Assembly: GCA_029287695.1 (NCBI GenBank)
Contig: JARFQQ010000123.1
Location: 1 to 5,200 of the forward strand
Direction of reading: 5' to 3'
Length of the DNA: 5,200 nt
Source of the DNA: Gammaproteobacteria bacterium
Lineage (GTDB): Bacteria > Pseudomonadota > Gammaproteobacteria > Chromatiales > Chromatiaceae
The notes beneath the pieces are model-generated. The model had not been told where the DNA came from and did no database searches. It saw only the letters and a list, made by a program, of their open reading frames with translations. This document shows, one piece after another, positions 1 through 5,200 of this stretch. Position numbers and translations under genes: made by a program. Every line of letters starts with the position of its first letter. Position 1 is the first letter of the stretch.

Positions 1-381
1 ATTTTTCACAGGGTCATCAGCGGCTTCATGATCCAGGGTGGTGGTTATGACCAGGATTACACGAAAAAGCAGACCCATGACCCTGTCACGAACGAGGCGG
101 ACAAGGGTCTGTCGAATGTTCGCGGGAGCATCGCAATGGCACGTACCAACGACCCTCACTCCGCGACCGCGCAGTTTTTCATCAACCATACCGACAATCC
201 CGCTCTCGACCATCGCAACAAGGGAACCGGATGGGGTTATGCGGTCTTCGGCAAGGTCGTCGACGGGATGGCGGTCGTCGACAGAATCGCCAATGTCAAA
301 ACCGGACCTGGTGGGCCCTTCAGACAGGACGCCCCGCGCGAGATGATCATCATCGAGAAGATTTCACTCATCAACGAATAA
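1..381 (+). CDS. Peptidyl-prolyl cis-trans isomerase, cyclophilin type (5' truncated by window edge)
   Basis: This is the C-terminal 126 residues of a cyclophilin, an enzyme that interconverts cis and trans proline peptide bonds during protein folding. The frame is open from base 1, so the start lies outside the window; roughly 35 residues are missing if the protein is cytoplasmic, more if it has a signal peptide. Seen directly (fragment numbering): FHRV with catalytic Arg4, Phe9, the IQGGG segment with Gln12, MAR at 46-48, the SATAQFFIN segment with Gln58 and Phe60, and the [13 protein letters not shown] core near 77-89. Oddly, the position that is Trp121 in human cyclophilin A and Phe in the E. 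coli enzymes is Ala68 here (ALDH). It precedes a second cyclophilin by 13 bp, presumably in one operon. It could be the periplasmic PpiA type or a second cytoplasmic PpiB type; the missing N-terminus would decide. The family call is secure. Confidence 0.95.
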   Translation: MFHRVISGFMIQGGGYDQDYTKKQTHDPVTNEADKGLSNVRGSIAMARTNDPHSATAQFFINHTDNPALDHRNKGTGWGYAVFGKVVDGMAVVDRIANVKTGPGGPFRQDAPREMIIIEKISLINE

Positions 382-394
382 CGACGAGATATCC

Positions 395-883
395 ATGATT
401 AAAATGAACACATCAAAAGGTGACATCCTGATCGAGCTCGACGAGGAGAAAGCACCGATTTCCTGCGCCAACTTCCGCAAGTACGTGGAAGACGGCCACT
501 ACGATGGCACCATCTTCCACCGTGTCATCAACAACTTCATGATCCAGGGTGGTGGCTTCACGCCTGACATGATGCAGAAAACAACCCGTGAACCGATTGA
601 AAACGAGGCCAAAAACGGCCTCAAGAACGAAGCAGGCACCATCGCCATGGCGCGCACCATGGACCCTCACTCGGCGACGGCACAGTTCTTTATCAACGTC
701 GGCAACAACAGTTTCCTGGACTACCCGGGCCAGGACGGTTGGGGTTACGCTGTATTCGGCAAGGTCACAGAAGGGATGGATGTCGTCAACGCCATCAAGG
801 GTGTGGAAACCACGAGCAAGGCCGGCCATTCCGATGTTCCGGCAGAAACTGTCGTAATCGAGAAGGTTGAAATTGTCGAATGA
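395..883 (+). CDS. ppiB: Peptidyl-prolyl cis-trans isomerase B (cytoplasmic cyclophilin)
   Basis: This is a complete 162-residue cyclophilin, close in length to E. coli PpiB (164), with no signal peptide, so a cytoplasmic proline isomerase is expected. Catalytic and binding residues are present: FHRV at 41-44 (Arg43), Phe48, IQGGG at 50-54 (Gln51), MAR at 85-87, QFF at 98-100, and Phe107-Leu108, where the Phe is the usual bacterial replacement for human Trp121. The start is ATG at 395, with a GAG at 386-388 as a weak ribosome-binding site; an ATG at 404 (Met4) is a less likely alternative. The gene follows the upstream paralogue by 13 bp. Its last bases contain the ribosome-binding site and probable start of lpxH, the neighbour of ppiB in E. 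coli too. Synteny and sequence both support the name. Confidence 0.95.
   Translation: MIKMNTSKGDILIELDEEKAPISCANFRKYVEDGHYDGTIFHRVINNFMIQGGGFTPDMMQKTTREPIENEAKNGLKNEAGTIAMARTMDPHSATAQFFINVGNNSFLDYPGQDGWGYAVFGKVTEGMDVVNAIKGVETTSKAGHSDVPAETVVIEKVEIVE
860..866 (+). promoter_or_regulatory. Ribosome-binding site that decides the lpxH start
   Basis: GAGAAGG lies inside the 3' end of ppiB. It abuts a TTG at 867, which is too close for initiation, but stands 6 bases before an in-frame TTG at 873. This spacing is the reason for choosing 873 as the lpxH start. Ribosomes finishing ppiB pass directly over it, which suggests translational coupling (inference). Confidence 0.55.
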
Positions 884-1598
884 GATCCTGCTGATCTCGG
901 ACCTGCACCTCGCGCCGGAGCACCCGGCGACGGTGGAGCGCTTTGTTCACTTCACCCGCGAGCGAGCGAGGCAGGCCGGGGACCTTTACATCCTCGGTGA
1001 TCTCTTCGATGCCTGGATTGGCGATGACAACGATTCGCCGCCCTACCCGGAAATCCGTACAGCCATTCAGGCACTCTCGCAGTCAGGGACGTCCGTTTAC
1101 CTGCAGCACGGTAACCGTGACTTTCTGCTGGACGAACGATTCTGCAGCCAGACGGGTTCCCGGTTGATTGCCGATGAGACGGTGTGTGACTTTTTCGGCA
1201 CGCCGACGCTGCTGATGCATGGAGATACGCTCTGCACAGATGATATCGCCTACCAGCAAGCCAGGAAATTACTGCGCAACGAGCGATTCATCACTGACTT
1301 TCTGAACAAGCCGCTGCAGGAACGCGCACTCATCGCTGCGGAGTACCGGAAAAAAAGCGGTGAAGCCACTTCCCTGCTCGCTACGGATATCATGGATGTC
1401 AATCCCCGGGCAGTCATGGATGTGATGCGCAAACATAGCGTCTGCAGACTCGTGCATGGCCATACACATCGCCAGGCAATTCATCACCTGGAGATCGACG
1501 GTTCCGGATGCGAGCGCATCGTTCTGGGCGAATGGCATGCCGATTACGGCATGGCCCTCTCGATAACCGCCAGTGGCATCACCGGGGTGACGGTCTGA
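873..1598 (+). CDS. lpxH: UDP-2,3-diacylglucosamine diphosphatase LpxH
   Basis: LpxH hydrolyses UDP-2,3-diacylglucosamine to lipid X plus UMP at the inner membrane, an early committed step of lipid A synthesis. From the TTG at 873 the protein has 241 residues (E. coli LpxH has 240). The calcineurin-like metallophosphoesterase signature is complete: DLH (Asp10, His12), [11 protein letters not shown] (Asp43), GNRD (Asn81, Arg82), [10 protein letters not shown] (His116) and HGHTHR (His195, His197), the same ligand set known in E. coli and Haemophilus LpxH. The HGDTLCTDD and IMDVNP segments separate it from generic phosphoesterases. The in-frame TTG at 867 would add two residues but has no usable ribosome-binding site spacing. 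There is no ATG near the expected N-terminus. The gene overlaps ppiB by 11 bp upstream, and its 3' end overlaps the oppositely oriented phosphatase gene by 20 bp. Confidence 0.95.
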   Translation: MSNEILLISDLHLAPEHPATVERFVHFTRERARQAGDLYILGDLFDAWIGDDNDSPPYPEIRTAIQALSQSGTSVYLQHGNRDFLLDERFCSQTGSRLIADETVCDFFGTPTLLMHGDTLCTDDIAYQQARKLLRNERFITDFLNKPLQERALIAAEYRKKSGEATSLLATDIMDVNPRAVMDVMRKHSVCRLVHGHTHRQAIHHLEIDGSGCERIVLGEWHADYGMALSITASGITGVTV

Positions 1599-2421
1599 TG
1601 CCAAGCCAGTCACACCACTCCCGGTAAAGACTGCTTTCGGCTGCCGCGACGATCGAGCGCGGCTGCAACTTCCTGCTGAAGACCGTTTCGCCATCGAGTG
1701 TGCAGGCACTTCCTCCGCTCTCCTCGAGCACGAGCATGCCTGCGGCATAGTCCCAGATATTCGACCTGCCATGCAGATAGACATCGCATCTTCCGGCAGC
1801 AATCCAGCAGAGATCGAGTGCAACGGATCCGAAACTGCGCTGGGAGGTATAAGGCGCTTCTGTCACGAGCCTGGTCGAGAGTGTTTCCGGCAGACGTTTG
1901 AAATCAACCAGCGCTGTCGATCCCGAGAGCCCGGTCCTGCAGGCATGAGGGCCGATTGGCTTGCCATTGAGGCGGGCTCCCTCGCCCGGGATGGCAGAAA
2001 AACATTCCTCACGGTTGGGGTCGTAAACGATCGCCAGACGCACTTTGCCACGCGCGACAAGCGCCAGCGAGATACAAAAATAGGGAATATCGGAAACGAA
2101 GTTGGTGGTCCCGTCCAGGGGATCGAGGCACCAGATGGGGTTGTCGGAATCCAGCAAAGCACGCTGCTTGCTGCTCTCCATCTCCTCACCGAGAAAACCG
2201 ATGCCAGGCCACTGCTTCGAGAGCCAGGCCGACAGATTTTTCTGCACGAGAAAATCTGCCTCGGTCACGAAACTGCCATCCTGCTTTTCAGCACGCCGGA
2301 CTCTGCTGAAACGCGGCATGAGCTCGGCCCGGGCGACTTCCCGGATTTGATCCGCAAGTGCGTCAAGCTCTGATTGATGAAGAGGTATCGGGTTTTGCTT
2401 TGTCTCTGTCATCTTTTTCAT
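1579..2421 (-). CDS. Inositol monophosphatase family protein (Mg2+-dependent sugar/inositol phosphatase)
   Basis: This is a complete 280-residue member of the inositol monophosphatase superfamily, which also includes SuhB, CysQ and HisN-type histidinol phosphatase. These remove a phosphate from a small polar substrate using Mg2+. Motifs in order: TEAD at 53-56, GEE at 78-80, DPLDGTTN at 100-107 (Asp100, Asp103 and Thr105 bind metal and phosphate), and WDYAAG at 223-228 (Asp224), with EESGG just after. All the expected metal ligands are present, so it should be active. The actual substrate (inositol-1-phosphate, PAP, histidinol phosphate or another) cannot be read from sequence, so no symbol is given; overall it looks nearer the SuhB/HisN side than CysQ. 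The start is ATG at 2421-2419, with GGAAACGG just upstream; an ATG three codons later is possible. Its final codons overlap the end of lpxH tail to tail. Confidence 0.92.
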   Translation of the reverse strand: MKKMTETKQNPIPLHQSELDALADQIREVARAELMPRFSRVRRAEKQDGSFVTEADFLVQKNLSAWLSKQWPGIGFLGEEMESSKQRALLDSDNPIWCLDPLDGTTNFVSDIPYFCISLALVARGKVRLAIVYDPNREECFSAIPGEGARLNGKPIGPHACRTGLSGSTALVDFKRLPETLSTRLVTEAPYTSQRSFGSVALDLCWIAAGRCDVYLHGRSNIWDYAAGMLVLEESGGSACTLDGETVFSRKLQPRSIVAAAESSLYREWCDWLGIRPSPR

Positions 2422-2510
2422 CCGTTTCCAGCTGGTTCAGAAATGCGTGTAGAGGGGTTGGCTGACATTTTCCTCATGAGATATTTGCACTCCGTATACA
2501 AATAAATGAC

Positions 2511-2544
2511 AGACCAGCCATTCCACCAAGCGCTTGTTTGGTCT
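2511..2544. promoter_or_regulatory. Nested palindromes, possible operator
   Basis: CAAGCGCTTG at 2527-2536 is a perfect 10-bp palindrome. Around it, AGACCA (2511-2516) is complementary to TGGTCT (2539-2544), and ACCAA (2525-2529) to TTGGT (2538-2542). The cluster sits between divergent genes and touches the candidate plus-strand -10 at 2544, a typical location for a regulator binding site. No regulator gene is nearby and no known consensus was recognised, so the role is a guess. Confidence 0.3.
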
Positions 2545-2604
2545 ACTATTTTTCTCACAACAAAAAAACTTCCACTTAAGAGAAGTCAATATGGATCTAT
2601 TATT

Positions 2605-2609
2605 TGAGG
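2605..2609 (+). promoter_or_regulatory. Ribosome-binding site for the small hypothetical gene
   Basis: GAGGT lies only 1-2 bases before a GTG at 2611 but 7 bases before the in-frame GTG at 2617. The second codon is therefore the better start. Confidence 0.45.
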
Positions 2610-2616
2610 TGTGCTT

Positions 2617-2979
2617 GTGTTTGCTAATCAATCTGTTTCCAAGAATAAAGCCAAAGTTGTTGATTTGTTGAATGAATTACTGGTGTTCTTCCCGGCCAGG
2701 AAGAACCTTGCTGTCTGGGACAGCAGAAACAAGGGCTTGCTCCTCGACATACTGAACGAGCTCGAAGCCACCAGCAATTCACTCGCCATGAGAGACTTTG
2801 TCGCCTACGTACGCGCAATCAAGGCTGATGTACATGCGCTTCCGGCTGACCTGACAGGCGAACAGCGGTCACGCCTCTCCTACCTGAAACTCAGGTTGAG
2901 AGGTCTTCGGCTGGAACTCAGCAAGGCCATCTGTAACGGACCAGCTCGTATCCCCGATCAGGCAAGACAACGGGCCTAG
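2617..2979 (+). CDS. Hypothetical protein, small and helix-rich
   Basis: This is an unrecognised protein of 120 residues from the GTG at 2617 (122 from the GTG at 2611). I cannot assign a family. It has no signal peptide or membrane segment, and only one Cys (106). The sequence suggests three mainly helical stretches: about 12-25 (ending FFPARKN), 41-71 (with LLLDILNELEA and FVAYVRAIKAD), and 79-105, which is dense in Leu and Arg (SYLKLRLRGLRLELSKAI). The basic, Leu-rich third helix could mediate oligomerisation or nucleic-acid contact, but no motif proves it. Codon use is G/C-ended through most of the frame, like the neighbouring genes, which supports real coding; the first 20 codons are more AT-rich, continuing the composition of the upstream gap. 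It stands alone between a divergent phosphatase and a convergent DUF455 gene, so context gives no function. Confidence 0.7.
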   Translation: MFANQSVSKNKAKVVDLLNELLVFFPARKNLAVWDSRNKGLLLDILNELEATSNSLAMRDFVAYVRAIKADVHALPADLTGEQRSRLSYLKLRLRGLRLELSKAICNGPARIPDQARQRA

Positions 2980-3063
2980 CGCCTGCCGGAGCCACGGGGA
3001 TCCGGGGATAGCGCTTGAGACTTGCCCGCGCCGATAATCCGGGGCTCTCTCGCGTGCATTTCT

Positions 3064-3149
3064 CAGGTCCGACAGAACGCAGCGACGTAAAAGCCTGCAT
3101 CCTGACTCTCCCCGACTGCCGGCAGTGGCGGACGGGGCTGTCTGACCTG
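3064..3149. repeat. Long inverted repeat enclosing two hairpins, between convergent genes
   Basis: The arms 3064-3075 and 3138-3149 are complementary at 11 of 12 positions. Between them, 3110-3120 pairs with 3127-3137: five G-C pairs, an A-A mismatch, then five more pairs including one T-G, with a 6-base loop GGCAGT. This inner hairpin abuts the outer arm with no gap. A smaller stem, GCAGC at 3079-3083, can pair with 3093 and 3095-3098 across a one-base bulge. Together they draw a three-way junction. The element lies in the 245-bp gap between two genes that converge on it, so a role as a bidirectional transcript end or 3' stabiliser is plausible; no T-tract follows on either strand, so it is not a classical intrinsic terminator. 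The pairing is seen directly; the function is inference. Confidence 0.45.
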
Positions 3150-3224
3150 CGCTTCCAGGGCTTTTCTGCCCCTTCCTGCACTCGGGTCAAGAGTCCAGCA
3201 GCGGCAGCAGAAATCATCCGGGGG

Positions 3225-4031
3225 CTATTTTCCTGAACACAAACGCTCGAGCCGTTGAAGCTCCGAAGGGGTAAATCCGGCGTCCAGGCGTGCCTTGTAA
3301 TGCACAGGACAATGGATAGCGTCACCGAGGTAATGTGCAAGACGGTTGAAGTAGGTGTCTTCCGGGTCGAGATCCTGCGCCTCGCAGAGGTAATGCAACC
3401 AGCGCGTGCCGGCCTCGACATGTCCGACCTCTTCCTCGAGTATGCGCTCGAGAATCGCAACAGTCTTCTCGTCACCAAGTTTGCGAAAATTGCGAATCAT
3501 GCCGGGAGTCACATCGAGTCCGCGCGCTTCCATCAGCCTCGGGACGAGCGCCATCCGGTCGAGAGGACTGCCAGCGGTGCGCAATGCCATGTCCCAGAGA
3601 CCATTGTGCGCATGAAAGTCACCATAGGCATGACCCAGTTCGCCGAGCCTTGCCGAGAGCAGGCAATAATGCCCGGCCTCTTCTGCCGCCACCCTGAGCC
3701 AGTCTCCATGGTAGTCACGCGGCATATGCGGAAACCTCACAATGGCATCGAGGGCAAGATTGATGGCATTGAATTCGATATGCGCAACGGCATGAATCAG
3801 CGCTGCACGGCCCTCATTCGTGCCGAGTGACCGTTTCGGAAGATCGCGTGGATGAACAAGCGTCGGGCGCGACGGCCTGCCCGGTGTTGTGATCGCAACA
3901 GGCGAATACCCTTCTTCAAAGACAACTTCAGAGGCGAGCCAATGGCGATAGAGGTTGTCGACATGCTCACACTTGCGAGCCGGTTCAGTATCCAGCAGGC
4001 ATTCAAGAGCAGCATCGAAAAGTGCTGTCAT
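3225..4031 (-). CDS. DUF455 family protein, ferritin-like (MiaE-like) diiron protein
   Basis: This is a complete 268-residue protein matching the DUF455 family, a ferritin-like four-helix-bundle group related in fold to the tRNA hydroxylase MiaE; its biochemical role is not established. Likely diiron ligands are visible as the family's spaced motifs: HAVAHIEFNAI at 80-90 (Glu86), AEEAGH at 116-121 (Glu118, His121), LMEARGLD at 166-173 (Glu168), and EEEVGHVEAG at 199-208 (Glu201, His204). Two E-x-x-H pairs plus isolated Glu residues are the classical carboxylate-bridged diiron pattern, so an oxidase or hydroxylase activity is plausible. No signal peptide is seen; it should be cytoplasmic. Its ATG at 4031-4029 overlaps the stop of the glycerate kinase gene in an ATGA, with GGAAAG about 7 bases upstream, indicating co-transcription and translational coupling. 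The family call is firm; the substrate is unknown. Confidence 0.9.
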   Translation of the reverse strand: MTALFDAALECLLDTEPARKCEHVDNLYRHWLASEVVFEEGYSPVAITTPGRPSRPTLVHPRDLPKRSLGTNEGRAALIHAVAHIEFNAINLALDAIVRFPHMPRDYHGDWLRVAAEEAGHYCLLSARLGELGHAYGDFHAHNGLWDMALRTAGSPLDRMALVPRLMEARGLDVTPGMIRNFRKLGDEKTVAILERILEEEVGHVEAGTRWLHYLCEAQDLDPEDTYFNRLAHYLGDAIHCPVHYKARLDAGFTPSELQRLERLCSGK

Positions 4032-5200
4032 GATTCAGCTTTCCAGGCGAGCATGATATCCATCACGTTTGTGCCGGTCGCACCCAGGTGGATGAGGTCG
4101 CCACTGGCCGCCAGAAAAGGATTGGCATCGGCGCGTGTGAGCGAATCCTCGATATCATGGCCCCGGGTTTCACCACGCATCCGGGTTCCGCCATCGACGA
4201 TCGCGCCGGCATCCTCTGAAAGGCCATCGATGCCATCCGTGCCCGCCGAAACAAAGCAGAAGGAGTCACGCCCGGAAAGCCTGTCCGCCAGCTGCAAGGC
4301 GAGTTGCTGGTTTCTCCCGCCGGTACCGGGTTCGGGAGGAAGATTGACGCTCGTCTCCCCGCCCCAGACATGCACCCCGGCCGGTGCGCTTCCGGCGAGA
4401 TACTCTGCGAGTCTCTCTGCCACCTCGCCGGTTTCGCCACAAAGAGAGCCGGGGTGGATTGTGACGGGGAACCCCAGCTTCCTTGCAGCAGAGGCTGCGG
4501 CAGATTTTGCTATCTCGTTGGAAGCAATGATCTCCACGCGGACATTTTGTCGCGGCCTGGGCTCCTCGGGAGCACGGACGAGAGTTGCGAGCCATTCAGG
4601 CAGCTCGATGTTCTGCACTTCGCGGATACGCGGATCCGGAACGAGCAGGCCTGAGCCGATATCCGAAGGGTTGTCGCCGGGAACGTCGGAAACCAGCAGG
4701 ACCAGGGCTTCGTTGTCGAAACAGCGCAACAACTTCCCCCCCTTGATAGCCGAGAGGCATTTTCGAACCAGATTTGTTTGCCGGATATCGAGGCTGTTTG
4801 CAAGCATCCAGCGATTGGCCCGTTGCATCTCCTCGAGTGAGACGTGTGGTTCGAGAACCTCGACCATTGCCGATGCACCACCCGAGATCAGAAAGAGAAG
4901 CCTGTTTCCCGGCTCCTGCGCGTCTAGAAAATCCAGCAAGGCGCTGCCTGCGTCAAGGCTCGTCTGGTCCGGTACCGGGTGGCTGCCGGGAATGAATTTC
5001 ACGTTCGCGGGAAGCTGGTTGGCATAGGCCGGTGAAGTGATGAGAAGTGCATCGGTGACACGCTCTCCGAAGAAGTCACAGGCCGATCGCATCATGACAC
5101 CGGCAGCCTTGCCGATGGCCACGATGGCAACCTTGCCGTCGCCGAAATCTTCCTGCTCGAGACGCTGACGAACACTGGATCGCGGAACAACGGCCGCGAT
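4028..5200 (-). CDS. Glycerate 2-kinase, MOFRL/DUF4147 type (5' truncated by window edge)
   Basis: This gene encodes a class II (TtuD/GckA-like) glycerate kinase, which phosphorylates D-glycerate to 2-phosphoglycerate with ATP in serine-cycle, glyoxylate or tartrate metabolism. The frame stays open to base 5200, giving 390 visible residues with only the first few tens missing (family about 420-450); the GTG at 5122 is internal, because the upstream 26 codons still fit the family (VRQRL, then DGKVAIVAIGKAAG). In fragment numbering, the N-terminal DUF4147 domain shows GSHPVPD at 72-78, SGGASA at 106-111, LVRKCLSAIKGGKL at 144-157 and SDVPGD at 171-176. The C-terminal MOFRL domain shows GGRNQQ at 294-299, GTDGIDG at 320-326 and GATGTNV at 373-379, where many family members have GPTGTNV. 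It overlaps the DUF455 gene by 4 bp. The family is secure; the pathway it serves is not shown here. Confidence 0.93.
   Translation of the reverse strand: MAAVVPRSSVRQRLEQEDFGDGKVAIVAIGKAAGVMMRSACDFFGERVTDALLITSPAYANQLPANVKFIPGSHPVPDQTSLDAGSALLDFLDAQEPGNRLLFLISGGASAMVEVLEPHVSLEEMQRANRWMLANSLDIRQTNLVRKCLSAIKGGKLLRCFDNEALVLLVSDVPGDNPSDIGSGLLVPDPRIREVQNIELPEWLATLVRAPEEPRPRQNVRVEIIASNEIAKSAAASAARKLGFPVTIHPGSLCGETGEVAERLAEYLAGSAPAGVHVWGGETSVNLPPEPGTGGRNQQLALQLADRLSGRDSFCFVSAGTDGIDGLSEDAGAIVDGGTRMRGETRGHDIEDSLTRADANPFLAASGDLIHLGATGTNVMDIMLAWKAES

Larger units (their letters stand above)
2422..2610. promoter_or_regulatory. AT-rich divergent intergenic region, presumed promoters for both flanking genes
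   Basis: This gap separates the minus-strand phosphatase gene from the plus-strand small gene, so promoters for both should lie here. It is visibly richer in A/T than the genes around it. No strong sigma-70 pair is seen. Weak candidates are TACTAT at 2544-2549 as a plus-strand -10 with no good -35, and, reading the minus strand, TATACG (complement of about 2494-2499) preceded at 17 bases by the poor -35 ATGGCT. The region also contains the palindrome listed separately. The promoter role is inferred from gene orientation rather than from a clear motif. Confidence 0.4.

Noticed and set aside
413..829. Minus-strand open frame of 138 codons opposite ppiB
   Set aside because: It is entirely antisense to ppiB; its pattern mirrors the conserved cyclophilin codons.
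1771..2373. Plus-strand open frame of 200 codons opposite the phosphatase gene
   Set aside because: It is fully antisense to an intact inositol monophosphatase family gene and has no recognisable motif.
2562..2586. Possible minus-strand intrinsic terminator: ACTTC/GAAGT stem followed by seven T on the minus strand
   Set aside because: The stem has only five pairs, mostly A-T, with a 9-base loop, too weak for a convincing terminator; it would also sit in front of the phosphatase gene rather than after a gene.
2949..3010. Complementary TATCCCCG (2949-2956) and CGGGGATA (3003-3010), plus direct repeats of ATCCGGGG at 3000-3007 and 3037-3044
   Set aside because: The arms are short, the loop is 46 bases, several alternative pairings compete, and no T-tract follows; chance G/C-rich similarity is sufficient.
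2918..3478. Minus-strand open frame of 186 codons spanning the gap and the DUF455 3' end
   Set aside because: Its N-terminal half is out of frame within the convincing DUF455 gene and it is rich in Arg/Ser. It does not resemble a protein family.
3852..5027. Long plus-strand open frame (391 codons) opposite the glycerate kinase
   Set aside because: It lies almost wholly antisense to the kinase and the DUF455 start, both of which show full family motifs. Its translation is rich in Ser, Arg and Pro with no motif, typical of an antisense shadow in G/C-ended coding DNA.
5120..5122. GTG as the start of the glycerate kinase
   Set aside because: The frame continues open to the window edge, and the upstream codons encode the expected family segment leading into the GKAAG motif, so this GTG is an internal Val.

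Overview
The window reads as an ordinary chromosomal segment of a Gram-negative gammaproteobacterium. The evidence is an LpxH-type UDP-2,3-diacylglucosamine hydrolase (lipid A synthesis) directly downstream of a cyclophilin gene; the ppiB-lpxH adjacency is the same as in Escherichia coli. Codons are mostly G/C-ended, genes are tightly packed, and there is no tRNA, rRNA, insertion sequence, CRISPR array or phage gene. Genus or species cannot be told from the sequence.

Left block (1-1598, plus strand): the 3' part of one cyclophilin gene, cut by the window edge, then a complete ppiB-like cyclophilin gene 13 bp later, then lpxH. lpxH probably starts at a TTG codon inside the end of ppiB. This looks like one transcript. 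The two cyclophilins are tandem paralogues.

Middle block (1579-2979): an inositol-monophosphatase-family phosphatase on the minus strand, whose last codons overlap the end of lpxH tail to tail by 20 bp. It is divergent from a small plus-strand gene for an unrecognised, helix-rich protein of about 120 residues. The 190-bp AT-rich gap between them holds a perfect 10-bp palindrome (a possible operator) and is the only obvious place in the window for a promoter pair.

Right block (2980-5200): a 245-bp gap between convergent genes contains a long inverted repeat that encloses two further hairpins. Beyond it, on the minus strand, lie a DUF455/ferritin-like protein gene and a MOFRL-type glycerate 2-kinase gene that runs off the right edge. 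These two overlap by 4 bp (ATGA), so they are probably co-transcribed and translationally coupled.

No new multi-gene system is evident. The items most worth following up are the folded element at 3064-3149, the unrecognised small protein and its palindromic upstream region, the coupling of a glycerate kinase with a DUF455 protein, and an unusual active-site residue in the first cyclophilin.
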